Part shown: piece after piece, positions 18,318 through 26,068 of the stretch
Layout: each line of letters starts with the position of its first letter
Position numbering within the stretch: position 1 is the first letter of the stretch
DNA from: Minisyncoccota bacterium
Lineage (GTDB): Bacteria > Patescibacteriota > Minisyncoccia > Moranbacterales > GCA-2747515
Length of the DNA stretch: 39,314 nt
Direction of reading: 5' to 3'
Assembly: GCA_937936355.1 (NCBI GenBank)
Contig: CALDDM010000010.1
Coordinates: forward strand, 1 to 39,314
Program-made: the position numbers and the translations under genes
Notes under the pieces: model-generated
The model's input: the letters and a program-made list of their open reading frames with translations, nothing else
What the model was told of the DNA's origin: nothing
Database searches by the model: none

Positions 18318-19340
18318 CTAATACCTCTCAGGCTTCACCCACACAAGACTTTGCTGATCGTTAAACATTTGCACAAAAAACTGCTCAAGGAGCACATAAA
18401 TATTAATTGTATGGACAAGGGGATACACCAGACTTCCATAAAAAAGATTACTTTTCTTTCTAGCAATTGCAAGAATAAAACCACCCAGACCCATGACAGC
18501 TATATTTAAAATCATAGCAATTCCAATCTTGGTAACATCATAGTAGGCAAACATTAAAATCAACGTCATAGCAAAAATACCCTCAAAAACCATGAGGCCA
18601 ATAATCATTGTCAAAATCGGCTTCTCTAGTATTTTTGAAGGATACTTAAAAATACATTGCCACGCGCCACCATACCATCGCCGTAACTGATTTACATAGC
18701 ACTGCAAGTTTGCTGGATCTTGCGTATATACCAAAGCCTTTGTGCTAAAGTAGATATTTTGACCTTCAAAATGGTAGCGAAATGTTACATCCAAGTCTTC
18801 AGCAAGTGAATCATGGTGAAAATCTATATTCTTCTTGAAGTATTTTGTTTCATATGCGGAAGCACAGCCTGGCATGACATAAATATACCCCAATATATCC
18901 TGCGCCCTTTTGAAAATGTGTTGCGCTAACTGATATTCAAAAGCCCGTGACGCAGTCAGCCAATTATGAGTTCTGCTAACGATAAAGCCACTAAAAGCTT
19001 TGATGCTATCATCCTCTTCAAAAGCTTCTTTTACATACGCCACAAAATGCTTGTCGAGCAGAGAATCCCCATCGAGCGTTACAAAAACATCGCCGGTTAC
19101 AACCGCAATTCCCTTCTCCAATGCCTTGCTTTTGAGACCTGTATTTTCCTCCAGATACAAACCACGAACATTCGAGTGCTTTTTTTCAGCTTTCTCGATG
19201 ATTTTCTGTGTGTTGTCAGTACTACAATCGTCGATAACGATAATTTCATACGGCTCGACAGTTTGACGCTTGCAGGACTCAATTGTCTCTTCTATTCCTT
19301 TTTCTTCATTGAAGCACGGTATGACTATTGAAATTTTCAT
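18318..19340 (-). CDS. Processive family 2 glycosyltransferase (PgaC/hyaluronan-chitin synthase type)
   Basis: A 340-residue protein. The GT-A catalytic domain starts at residue 1 (MKISIVIPCFNEEKGIEETI) with no N-terminal helix. It has the D,D,D,QxxRW set of processive beta-glycan synthases: D37-D38 (VIDDCSTDN), DGD at 90-92 (VTLDGDSLL), ED at 181-182 (AEDLDVTF), and QLRRW at 218-222. MPGCASAYE (156-164) is the acceptor loop. Two or three membrane helices follow (about 240-325: MIIGLMVFEGIFAMTLILMF and AVMGLGGFILAIA), which would form the transfer pore. The family includes PgaC, NodC, and chitin and hyaluronan synthases, so the polymer is probably made from UDP-GlcNAc. The flanking deacetylase and GH18 genes support that. 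Confidence 0.85.
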   Translation of the reverse strand: MKISIVIPCFNEEKGIEETIESCKRQTVEPYEIIVIDDCSTDNTQKIIEKAEKKHSNVRGLYLEENTGLKSKALEKGIAVVTGDVFVTLDGDSLLDKHFVAYVKEAFEEDDSIKAFSGFIVSRTHNWLTASRAFEYQLAQHIFKRAQDILGYIYVMPGCASAYETKYFKKNIDFHHDSLAEDLDVTFRYHFEGQNIYFSTKALVYTQDPANLQCYVNQLRRWYGGAWQCIFKYPSKILEKPILTMIIGLMVFEGIFAMTLILMFAYYDVTKIGIAMILNIAVMGLGGFILAIARKKSNLFYGSLVYPLVHTINIYVLLEQFFVQMFNDQQSLVWVKPERY

Positions 19341-19508
19341 TTGTTTTGTCGGACAAAAAAATAATGTCGCAGCATGAACTGCTCAATTTTGTATCACCAA
19401 GAGCGATATTCTCACAGTGCTAGTACTATAGACTATATTTTCATTTTGTCAAAAATAATTATTACCCTCTTACAACGTTTTCTTCATTCAAAAAGTAGTC
19501 GCCGCACA

Positions 19509-20642
19509 CTATTGAGGGGGCGTACACATTTCGGACTCTTTTTTGCCAAACCAGGCGTTGCCACCTCCTAAAGCCCATACAGCAATCTTTTCCACGCCAG
19601 CATCTTCGAGATACTGTCGTTTCGTATCCATAGCTCTTTGATCACTAAACCAGTAACAACGATCTTTGTTTTTCCATGTATATTCGCCACTCCGCTGATC
19701 ATAAGAACCTTCAGAATAACCCGGAAGATAAGGTGCATCATCCCCCCTAAAGTAGGTTGGTTCACCCAATTCATTACAGGAAACATGATACCCATACGCA
19801 GGAATCCCCATCACTACACGCTTCGAGTCGAATTTTGATACCGCATACGTATAAGCATCTCGTGCCCATGCCAAATCTTGTACAGGCGCGTAACCATCGA
19901 CACCATATCCATAGACATAATCATATGCCATAATCTCCCATTCATTGACTGGAATCTCAGCAAGCAGATCATAATTCAAATTTGTTGGTTCTACATCATT
20001 ATCAAGCTTGGGACTCAGAGCCACATTTACCTTATACCCCTTTGGAATCAAAGTACGTGTAAGCGACTTAAGGAAAGTAGCGAAGTCAGCCATATCCTTC
20101 TCTGACCAAGAATGATAACATTCGAAGTCTATATCAACCCCAGACCAATCTGTTTCTGCTAAAAAGTTTAGTGTTTGATCGATAAATTTTTGCGTAAGAG
20201 ACTCTGAGGAAATGAGAGAGCGAAATCCTGAGAGTTCTTTGCAGCTTGCCAGCACTGTGAGATATTGCTCCTGCGAGTTCCGTGCAATAGCAGATGCAGA
20301 ATCAAGATCATATCCACAACCATTATATTGAGCTGACTTCCACAATTGGAGCTCCCCACCTGTGTTTATCTGTGCCCACTGTGCTTTAAGGCTGTGTATA
20401 TTTTGTTTTTCGTAGACAGAAGATGCGCCACAACTACCAGCGTAAAGCCAGGCACTCGAGCAACTTTGCCAAGTATCCCCTGACGCATGGTCAGAGATAT
20501 GTCGAGTATCTTCCTGTATCACTGCTTCATTTTTCACCGTACTGAGTATGATAATCTGATCATCTGTCACTGAGGAGCTAAAACCCATGACCGATAAAGC
20601 TATGAACAGAAGTACGAATGTTACAAGCCACGCATAATTCAT
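19509..20642 (-). CDS. Glycoside hydrolase family 18 (chitinase-like), secreted or anchored
   Basis: About 377 residues from the ATG at 20642; a GTG at 20657 adds five residues and cannot be excluded. An N-terminal membrane segment (WLVTFVLLFIALSVMGF) exports it. The GH18 catalytic motif DxxDxDxE is intact: DWSGVDIDFE (positions 170-179 counting from the GTG). Further family features are VNVALSPKLD, EWEIMAYDYVYGYG, KRVVMGIPAYGYHV and the final KIAVWALGGGN with the barrel-closing Trp. It should hydrolyse beta-1,4 GlcNAc-type polymers by substrate-assisted catalysis, outside the membrane. It lies upstream of the GT2 and deacetylase genes with similar 167-base gaps, suggesting that the three make, modify and trim one polymer. 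Confidence 0.85.
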   Translation of the reverse strand: MNYAWLVTFVLLFIALSVMGFSSSVTDDQIIILSTVKNEAVIQEDTRHISDHASGDTWQSCSSAWLYAGSCGASSVYEKQNIHSLKAQWAQINTGGELQLWKSAQYNGCGYDLDSASAIARNSQEQYLTVLASCKELSGFRSLISSESLTQKFIDQTLNFLAETDWSGVDIDFECYHSWSEKDMADFATFLKSLTRTLIPKGYKVNVALSPKLDNDVEPTNLNYDLLAEIPVNEWEIMAYDYVYGYGVDGYAPVQDLAWARDAYTYAVSKFDSKRVVMGIPAYGYHVSCNELGEPTYFRGDDAPYLPGYSEGSYDQRSGEYTWKNKDRCYWFSDQRAMDTKRQYLEDAGVEKIAVWALGGGNAWFGKKESEMCTPPQ

Positions 20643-20784
20643 ACAATTTATTGCCACATATCAGTTCATAACACTTTATCGCATAGTATCTCTCCTCTAG
20701 ATTATAACATCCTTGCTGCACAGTGCGTGCTGAATGTCAAGTTCCCTAACATGCACTTTAAGTACTAGATAGCTGCACAAAAAT

Positions 20785-20813
20785 TTGACACAATAGAGAT
20801 ATTTATATATGGT
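20785..20813 (+). promoter_or_regulatory. Promoter of the 183-residue orphan gene
   Basis: A perfect TTGACA (20785-20790) and TATGGT (20808-20813) are separated by 17 bases. The start would be near 20820, giving a leader of about 30 bases that carries a GGAGGG ribosome-binding site before the ATG at 20850. Confidence 0.6.
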
Positions 20814-20849
20814 ATAAATAATATTAATCAGCCCTACTGGAGGGATTTT

Positions 20850-21401
20850 ATGTCATATCGTACAGCATGCGATGGTGAAGTGTACATTTCTCGAACCTTA
20901 AGAGAAACTCTCGAGGCTCGAAATATTGGCACACAAGAGCTATACGATGCAATTGAACTGCTGACACTACCAACCGATCAATCATTCCTTAAAGCCGAGA
21001 TTGATCTAGGACGAATAATCGGTACCGAGGGTGTTGTGCAGGCTCCGATCATTTCACTCAATGATGCCACTTCATATGCTTACCGTGCGGAAACAAGACA
21101 CCCATCACGTGTAGTGACTGGCATGATCGGCGCGGAAACAAGTATATTTTCGCTCATGGGATTTTGTCGAAGCAACAAAGACCCTGACATGCGGAGCTAT
21201 ATGCTGATAGGAGCTCATATAGGAACATTGAGTCCACCAGAAATATGGGATAGTAAAAAGTTTCCCACCAAAAGCGAATTTGACAATGCACTTGCATACT
21301 GGCAAAAAAATGCCTTTGTATACGATGGTGGATGGATGAGTGACATTTTCACAACGACGCAAAGACACGTACTAGAGGATGCTGAAAGCCCCTGGGCTTA
21401 A
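20850..21401 (+). CDS. Orphan protein of 183 residues, unknown function
   Basis: Start is fixed by GGAGGG seven bases before the ATG. There is no signal peptide or membrane helix, so it is cytoplasmic. Visible landmarks are YISRTLRETL near the N-terminus, a central stretch RAETRHPSRVVTGMIGAE, and YMLIGAHIGTLSPPEIWDSK followed by ALAYWQKNAFVYDGG. The last part resembles, to my eye only, the L/I-x-A-x-x-G-x-x-(A/S)P-x-x-(P/W)-W-D ... FW..HA ending of some small bacterial proteins of the barnase-like RNase-toxin fold, but I cannot confirm that and claim no function. It is isolated between a minus-strand unit on either side, with its own promoter and terminator. Confidence 0.75.
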   Translation: MSYRTACDGEVYISRTLRETLEARNIGTQELYDAIELLTLPTDQSFLKAEIDLGRIIGTEGVVQAPIISLNDATSYAYRAETRHPSRVVTGMIGAETSIFSLMGFCRSNKDPDMRSYMLIGAHIGTLSPPEIWDSKKFPTKSEFDNALAYWQKNAFVYDGGWMSDIFTTTQRHVLEDAESPWA

Positions 21402-21433
21402 GTCAGCTAGCAAACTAGACCACCCTCGCTCAA

Positions 21434-21487
21434 AGAAGCACAGCGCCCCGACTTCACTAGTGAAATCGGGGTGCTTTATATTTTATT
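21434..21487 (+). terminator. Strong terminator after the 183-residue orphan gene
   Basis: A long hairpin built from AAGCAC / GTGCTT, CCCCGA / TCGGGG and a self-complementary TTCACTAGTGAA tip is followed by an AT-rich TTTATATTTTATTT tail. It begins about 35 bases after the stop at 21401. Confidence 0.85.
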
Positions 21488-21545
21488 TAGAGCTTTATAT
21501 TACATTTAAAATTGAGCGCCACGAAAAAAGAAATGATCAAACACC

Positions 21546-21974
21546 TTATCCACTCTCACTAGAGGGAGTTATTTCTAAAAATTGCTCTCTACACTGCACC
21601 TCACAATCAAAGGCATCTACAGGATTATTGATCTGATCACACCGATCAACACACTCCTTACATCCTGCAAATTGCTCTCTGTAGATTGGCTCAGAGTCCG
21701 TATCACCACACATCACAAAACCTCTGCAGAAATCACCCAAACGATAGCTAGTATTGCATTCCACACTTTCAGCCGAGCACGAAAGATCATCCAAGCCATC
21801 ACATGGGGTGAGCTGAAAATGACGAGTCACCTTCTGCTCGTTGGATTTACCTGCATGCATTTCAGACTGCTGCATCGAATCACTTTCAGCAAGGACTAGA
21901 AAAGAGAGACCAACACAAGCTGCAACAAGTGCCAGTATCGCTATGGCAAAATTTGAATCGATTTCGTTTTTCAT
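21546..21974 (-). CDS. Small membrane-anchored cysteine-rich protein
   Basis: A 142-residue protein with an N-terminal anchor MKNEIDSNFAIAILALVAAC, nearly the same as the anchor of the eight-cysteine protein at 16331-16999. The exported part has ten cysteines (TPCDGL, LSCS, VECN, DFCR, VMCG, AGCKECV, RCD, DCEVQC). The spacing differs from the eight-cysteine cluster, so only the anchor is shared. Paired CxxC/CxxxC spacing suggests disulfide bonds outside the membrane. No family is recognised. The -10 element ends five bases before the start codon, so the mRNA may be leaderless. Confidence 0.7.
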   Translation of the reverse strand: MKNEIDSNFAIAILALVAACVGLSFLVLAESDSMQQSEMHAGKSNEQKVTRHFQLTPCDGLDDLSCSAESVECNTSYRLGDFCRGFVMCGDTDSEPIYREQFAGCKECVDRCDQINNPVDAFDCEVQCREQFLEITPSSESG

Positions 21975-21978
21975 AGTA

Positions 21979-22007
21979 TCTATATCTTGCTATACTATGT
22001 CATGCAA
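21979..22007 (-). promoter_or_regulatory. Promoter of the cysteine-rich protein gene, possibly leaderless
   Basis: On the minus strand TTGCAT (22002-22007) and TATAGA (21979-21984) are 17 bases apart. The predicted start point falls at or within a base or two of the ATG at 21974-21972. Confidence 0.45.
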
Positions 22008-22248
22008 AATTTGCATTAGATCAGCCAATACTAGTGATGACAAAAAACCACACGACAAAGCGAACATTAACTTACAAGGCATCACTGTCAACACTCAGAC
22101 ATCCCAACCAAAAATAACCCCCTAGACTTCAATTGCTTGCAAGACTTTTTACAAATTCTCATCACAAAGGCCCACACTTACCATTGGATATCCATATTTT
22201 TCAGTCTCTTGACCAAGCGCACATCAAAGCCAGTGGACAATCAAGACT

Positions 22249-24864
22249 TTAGTCGCAATACTGCTCAATCGTAAATTCTGGACCAGCATCCACATTCACT
22301 GTTGGGCTCGCACAAAATTGCAACACGTCTCGCTCATACGGTCGCGAGAAGACAGCTCTTCCAGATGACGGATTGTCCCACCTGGCCTTACCATTAGTCA
22401 TATGACCCCCTTTGCCAGTCTCAATATCTGAACCACTTTCGTTTATACGCGGATTCGAACTTTCAGATACGTATTCCTTTTGACGATAGAGATTATTATC
22501 CAAATAAACCTCTGCTTCTTCCGGACAAAAACTTGGTGCAAAGCTGCTTTCACCAGACATGTAAGTACCTTCTTGTGCGTAAATTCCTCGGACTCTGACT
22601 GTCCTACTGTCTACATATGAACATCTGATAATTGTTTGTCCACCCCATCTGGTAATCGCATTCTCTACTCGTCCATGAATATAGCTCCCTATGATATCTA
22701 TATATGCGCCACTATTGAGTACATTTCGCGTTCCTGCAGCAAGCTCAGAATCAATGACTGTAATGTGAGATCTGCGCTGATTAAGGGCCGTATCTGAGCC
22801 TGTTCTATTTGAATCACCCCGACATGATTCACCAGCCCCATTTGCCAGTAAACCTTTAGATCCACCAATTACTTGATATTTACTAATCGTGATCTTGTCA
22901 GCACTATTCTTGACATCTGAACGTGGATTACCAAAGCCAAGTGAATCATCATTTGGATTATGAACCTTGAAAGCATGGAGCCAATAATTTTCTCCGTTGG
23001 ACACAGCCACAGCAGTAGCTTTGGAGTTATGATCTACTTCAAGATTAGCTACAATATTATTGCCTCCACTGAAGCGCAGGCTTGAATTATATGTTGTGAT
23101 ATCTGATCTCTTGAGAGTCACATATCTACCATTGGGTTGTGAACCATCAATCGTCACAGAACCCGGGACCTCGCATGCGTTACCTTTACATCCATTAATA
23201 TAGGTACTATAAGATGGATCAAAGACAATATAGTCCCCCTCGCGCGCGCGCGAAATCACATCCGCGTAGGTACCTGATCCTGTTGCTGCCGGATTAGTCA
23301 CAGTAACAAGACGTTGCGTTCCTCCTGTTGTTGCTGCGCCAAATCCTGTCCGATAAGGACTGTTCATGAGACGACGAACACGATTTTGAAGATTCTTACC
23401 ATTGTTATTCCACGGATTATAACAACTCAGACTCCCCTCTCTCTGGCAACTTGCGCTACATCCATCACCAATTCTTGTATTGCCATCATCACACGACTCA
23501 CCTGATTCTACGACACCATTACCACAGACAGATGATGGTGATGGCGGTGGCGGTGGTGGCGGTGGGTCACCAATGACCGTTGTAAAAGTATATGTGCGAC
23601 CGTTACTGCGTGGGTCCGAATTGTCCGATGCGCTAAATTTGAGTACGCCATTGCGCAATGCATAGCTTCCCCCACCACGCGATCCGATAAGATCATCTCT
23701 TTCTCCTTGCGGCCCCAATTCCTTACCATCTTCAAAAATACTCATATCTCTATGTGTACTGACTCCAAAGTTTTGCGTAGTTGTATACGCAGCACCCTCT
23801 GCTGGCTTTACTTGTGAAAGATTGATGTGGTTACCCTGAAATGATGCAATCTGCGCACGACAACTTGCTTGTGTGCCACCATTTGATCCAATACATGTCC
23901 ATGTCCATGGGCCATTTCCTGACACAGAGGATGTTTCACCTGTTACACAAAGATCGCTTGTCGGTTTAGTTGTAAGAGTTCGACCATCTGCAGCACCACA
24001 ATCTCCGTTGATTGGTGATGGTGGCGGTGGTGGCGGTGGGTCACCAATGACCGTTGTAAAAGTATATGTACGACCGTTACTGCGTGGGTCCGAATTGTCC
24101 GATGCGCTAAATTTGAGTACGCCATCCCTTAGAGCGTAGCGTCCTTCACCACGCGATCCGATAAGATCATCTCTAGCTCCCTGTGGCCCCAATTCCTTAC
24201 CATCTTCAAAAATACTCATATCTCTATGTGTACTGACTCCAAAGTTTTGCGTAGTTGTATACGCAGCACCCTCTGCTGGCTTTACTTGTGAAAGATTGAT
24301 GTGGTTACGTGGCACCTCTCTTGGAACCACCGCTTGTCCTACAACTGTCCCCACAGGCACGTTATATCTCATCCATCCATTACAATGAAGCCACTGTGAA
24401 GACTTCCTACCTTGGGCACAGCCCGAGCTTCTCTTCCATGTACCCTTAGAAATCGTTGAAGAATGCTCTGAGTCATAACGCTTACCATTCACTTTAATAA
24501 AATCAATATTAACGTTATAGTCACCTTGAGAGGATTGCTGATCGTTGATGAAATGTACTCTGAGATCATTAATCGTTACAGGTGATGGTGGCTTATAGAT
24601 AAAACTTCTCCAATCTTTTGAGAGCCTCCAATCACTCATAACGTTTCCATTGATGCGGAGTTGGATTTTTTCTGCACCAACACTACCACGAGCACGGATG
24701 AGGACATCATCATGCTCTGCAGCATCAGAAAGAGAGAGCTCAGGTGATGATCCACCAAAAAAACCAAGACCCGCAATAATCGAAAAAACTGCAAAAACTG
24801 GTATCAGATATCTCAAGATAGACTGCTTCTTATTTTTACGGGATTTTTTTGTTTTTGCCGACAT
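22249..24864 (-). CDS. Large secreted modular protein: CBM60-like, duplicated module, DUF4215, pectate-lyase-like beta-helix
   Basis: 871 residues. A very basic N-terminus (KTKKSRKNKKQ) precedes a membrane segment at about 18-37. Residues about 52-140 resemble the Ca2+-dependent xylan-binding CBM60/CBM36 type (LIRARGSVGAEKIQLRINGN, then VHFIND and YNVNIDFIKVNG). Residues 186-283 and 345-441 are two nearly identical modules (NHINLSQVKPAEGAAYTTTQ ... TYTFTTVIGD), each ending in a polyproline run and separated by a C-x-WTWTC module (291-340). A DUF4215 motif (CGNGVVESGESCDDGN) follows at about 447. Residues about 480-871 look like a right-handed beta-helix of the pectate lyase type (YVTLKRSDITTYNSSLRFSG, HAFKVHNPNDDS, ITVIDSEL). 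It probably binds and cleaves a plant- or algal-type polysaccharide, or one on a host cell (inference). Confidence 0.75.
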   Translation of the reverse strand: MSAKTKKSRKNKKQSILRYLIPVFAVFSIIAGLGFFGGSSPELSLSDAAEHDDVLIRARGSVGAEKIQLRINGNVMSDWRLSKDWRSFIYKPPSPVTINDLRVHFINDQQSSQGDYNVNIDFIKVNGKRYDSEHSSTISKGTWKRSSGCAQGRKSSQWLHCNGWMRYNVPVGTVVGQAVVPREVPRNHINLSQVKPAEGAAYTTTQNFGVSTHRDMSIFEDGKELGPQGARDDLIGSRGEGRYALRDGVLKFSASDNSDPRSNGRTYTFTTVIGDPPPPPPPSPINGDCGAADGRTLTTKPTSDLCVTGETSSVSGNGPWTWTCIGSNGGTQASCRAQIASFQGNHINLSQVKPAEGAAYTTTQNFGVSTHRDMSIFEDGKELGPQGERDDLIGSRGGGSYALRNGVLKFSASDNSDPRSNGRTYTFTTVIGDPPPPPPPPSPSSVCGNGVVESGESCDDGNTRIGDGCSASCQREGSLSCYNPWNNNGKNLQNRVRRLMNSPYRTGFGAATTGGTQRLVTVTNPAATGSGTYADVISRAREGDYIVFDPSYSTYINGCKGNACEVPGSVTIDGSQPNGRYVTLKRSDITTYNSSLRFSGGNNIVANLEVDHNSKATAVAVSNGENYWLHAFKVHNPNDDSLGFGNPRSDVKNSADKITISKYQVIGGSKGLLANGAGESCRGDSNRTGSDTALNQRRSHITVIDSELAAGTRNVLNSGAYIDIIGSYIHGRVENAITRWGGQTIIRCSYVDSRTVRVRGIYAQEGTYMSGESSFAPSFCPEEAEVYLDNNLYRQKEYVSESSNPRINESGSDIETGKGGHMTNGKARWDNPSSGRAVFSRPYERDVLQFCASPTVNVDAGPEFTIEQYCD
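23541..23834. repeat. Second copy of a ~294-bp in-gene direct repeat
   Basis: It is nearly identical to 24015-24309 over about 294 bp, including the Gly-rich GGTGGCGG tract that encodes the polyproline linker. Differences cluster in one short island around 23643-23700. Confidence 0.9.
24015..24309. repeat. First copy of a ~294-bp in-gene direct repeat
   Basis: Partner of 23541-23834. The copies are separated by about 181 bp that encode a C...WTWTC module. The near identity at silent sites indicates recent duplication or ongoing gene conversion. Confidence 0.9.
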
Positions 24865-24891
24865 AAATACGCACTATTATTTAGCTAATTC

Positions 24892-24900
24892 ATTGTATCA
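24892..24900 (-). promoter_or_regulatory. Extended -10 promoter of the large modular protein gene
   Basis: The minus strand reads TGATACAAT, with transcription expected near 24885 and a leader of about 21 bases to the ATG at 24864. Immediately upstream lies an A8G9 tract (24903-24919), where a spacer and -35 would normally be. Confidence 0.5.
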
Positions 24901-24902
24901 TG

Positions 24903-24919
24903 AAAAAAAAGGGGGGGGG
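24903..24919. repeat. Homopolymer tract A8G9 between divergent genes
   Basis: Eight A (24903-24910) and nine G (24911-24919) adjoin without interruption. The tract lies directly upstream of the minus-strand -10 element and just after a plus-strand ATG at 24900. Confidence 0.95.
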
Positions 24920-24984
24920 CAATCATAAGTATCAGTCTTTGTCAAATATTAGCCTACACAAGATCCGTCCCCCAACAAAAATTG

Positions 24985-25230
24985 ATGCTTATTACTGCTC
25001 TCTACAGAAGCGAAGGCTCCCTGACAGCTCTGGAGATATCTCAACAAAGCAAAGAAATCAAAGACAGTGGGAGTATAAGATGCTCAATGAGAAATCTACA
25101 AAGACATAGGAAGGTCACAAACGGCGAGCCACAGTGGAACGAGTATGGCATAAAACGTCACTACTCAAAAACGTTTATACTAACCACCCCTTTCAGAAAG
25201 CAATTAACAAACATTTTCTCAACGCTTTAA
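24985..25230 (+). CDS. Small winged-helix-like protein, start uncertain, possibly phase-variable
   Basis: 81 residues from the ATG at 24985. LMLITALYRSEGSLTALEIS, then SGSIRCSMRNLQRHRKV, looks like a winged-helix DNA-binding core (helix, turn, recognition helix, basic wing), and GEPQWNEYGIKRHYSKTFIL could be the wing. The frame stays open upstream to 24904 through the A8G9 tract. A deletion of one G would join it to the ATG at 24900 and add about 28 residues. No ribosome-binding site precedes 24985. The good terminator at 25235-25265 supports a real transcription unit. Function is not assigned. Confidence 0.45.
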   Translation: MLITALYRSEGSLTALEISQQSKEIKDSGSIRCSMRNLQRHRKVTNGEPQWNEYGIKRHYSKTFILTTPFRKQLTNIFSTL

Positions 25231-25234
25231 AGCA

Positions 25235-25265
25235 AGGTGAGGCCAACAAGCCTCTCCTTTTCTTT
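25235..25265 (+). terminator. Terminator after the small winged-helix-like gene
   Basis: The hairpin GGTGAGGC / GCCTCTCC (one T-T mismatch, loop CAACAA) is followed by TTTTCTTT, five bases after the stop codon. Confidence 0.75.
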
Positions 25266-25294
25266 ACTCAAATTTTATACAACATCAAAAGAAA

Positions 25295-25726
25295 TTAGAT
25301 CTCTTTTTTCATTTGCATCTGGTAAGGCTCAAAAGAGCATGATTCCCACGCACGAACTGCAGCAGCATTTCTCACATCAACACGCAGAGCAATTGACTTA
25401 GCACCAAGCCGTCTAGCCTCAATCTCAAAAGTCTCAATCAATTTTCTCGCATGTCCAGAGAGTCTTTTGTCAGGTGAGACATAGACATCTTTCACAAATG
25501 CTCTCTTGGTGTCATCATCATATGTCCCTCGAATAAACCCGACACAAGAATCTTCTTCATACACAACAAATGTAATGCTGTCACTTTTCCGGGACTCTTT
25601 AATCTCATCACGACTTGGAATCTGATACTCAGAATCTATATCAGCATGCAACGTAAATATGGAGATAAGCCCCTCCTCTATATACTCCTCATCACTTTGC
25701 TCATTGGGCACTTTTACTTTTAACAT
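25295..25726 (-). CDS. GNAT family N-acetyltransferase
   Basis: A 143-residue protein with a complete GNAT fold: beta-4 CVGFIRGTYDDD, then VKDVYVSPDKRLSGHARKLI, where V-x-P-x-x-R-x-x-G-x-A is the acetyl-CoA pyrophosphate-binding loop (about residues 80-96). SIALRVDVRNAAAVRAWESC carries the N-x-x-A-x-x-x-Y/W motif of beta-5/alpha-4, and SFEPYQMQMKKE closes it. The acceptor substrate cannot be inferred. The gene stands alone; a TACAAT -10-like element lies at 25743-25748 on the same strand. Confidence 0.88.
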   Translation of the reverse strand: MLKVKVPNEQSDEEYIEEGLISIFTLHADIDSEYQIPSRDEIKESRKSDSITFVVYEEDSCVGFIRGTYDDDTKRAFVKDVYVSPDKRLSGHARKLIETFEIEARRLGAKSIALRVDVRNAAAVRAWESCSFEPYQMQMKKEI

Positions 25727-25748
25727 AATACTCTTTTAAAAAATTGTA

Positions 25749-26028
25749 TGTGTACGCTCCTCACTTTAAGCAAAGCACTCACTTAAAACAAAGTCAGTAC
25801 AAGGTTTAAGTCTACCACTTCACACATGTTTAACTCCAGCAACCAACACGAATCATGGATACCAAAAAAATACCACGTCAAGAGCATGTATACAAATCAA
25901 TTTAACGCTCCACCCCCCCTCCTAAACTTTTTCAAAAAAAACGCACCAAAGTAAGGTTTTTATTTTGCGAGACATCGTGGAAAAGTGTCAAACTCCTTTA
26001 TTTATGAAAGGAAATACTCTCACAAAAT
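25749..26028. other. Non-coding stretch, no gene recognised
   Basis: About 280 bases contain no convincing frame on either strand. A C7 run is at about 25913 and a motif TTATTTTGCGAGACATCG at 25960, which recurs with two changes at 28622-28642. Nothing else is recognised. Confidence 0.5.
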
Positions 26029-26064
26029 ATAAGAGCCTCACATCTACATAGATGAAAGGCTCAC
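26029..26064 (-). terminator. Terminator of the 26069-26482 gene
   Basis: On the minus strand the stem is GAGCCT..CATCTA-TG-TAGATG..AGGCTC, with two small internal bulges, followed by TTATATTTTG. It lies just beyond the stop codon at 26069. Confidence 0.75.
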
Positions 26065-26068
26065 ATCG

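Noticed and set aside
21841-22125. Plus-strand open frame over the cysteine-rich gene and its promoter
   Set aside because: It overlaps a better-supported minus-strand gene with a signal-anchor and has no own start signals.
23508-24139. Other-frame open stretches rich in His/Arg or Gly over the repeat region
   Set aside because: They arise from the GGTGGC-type polyproline-coding tract and contradict the frame with intact domains.
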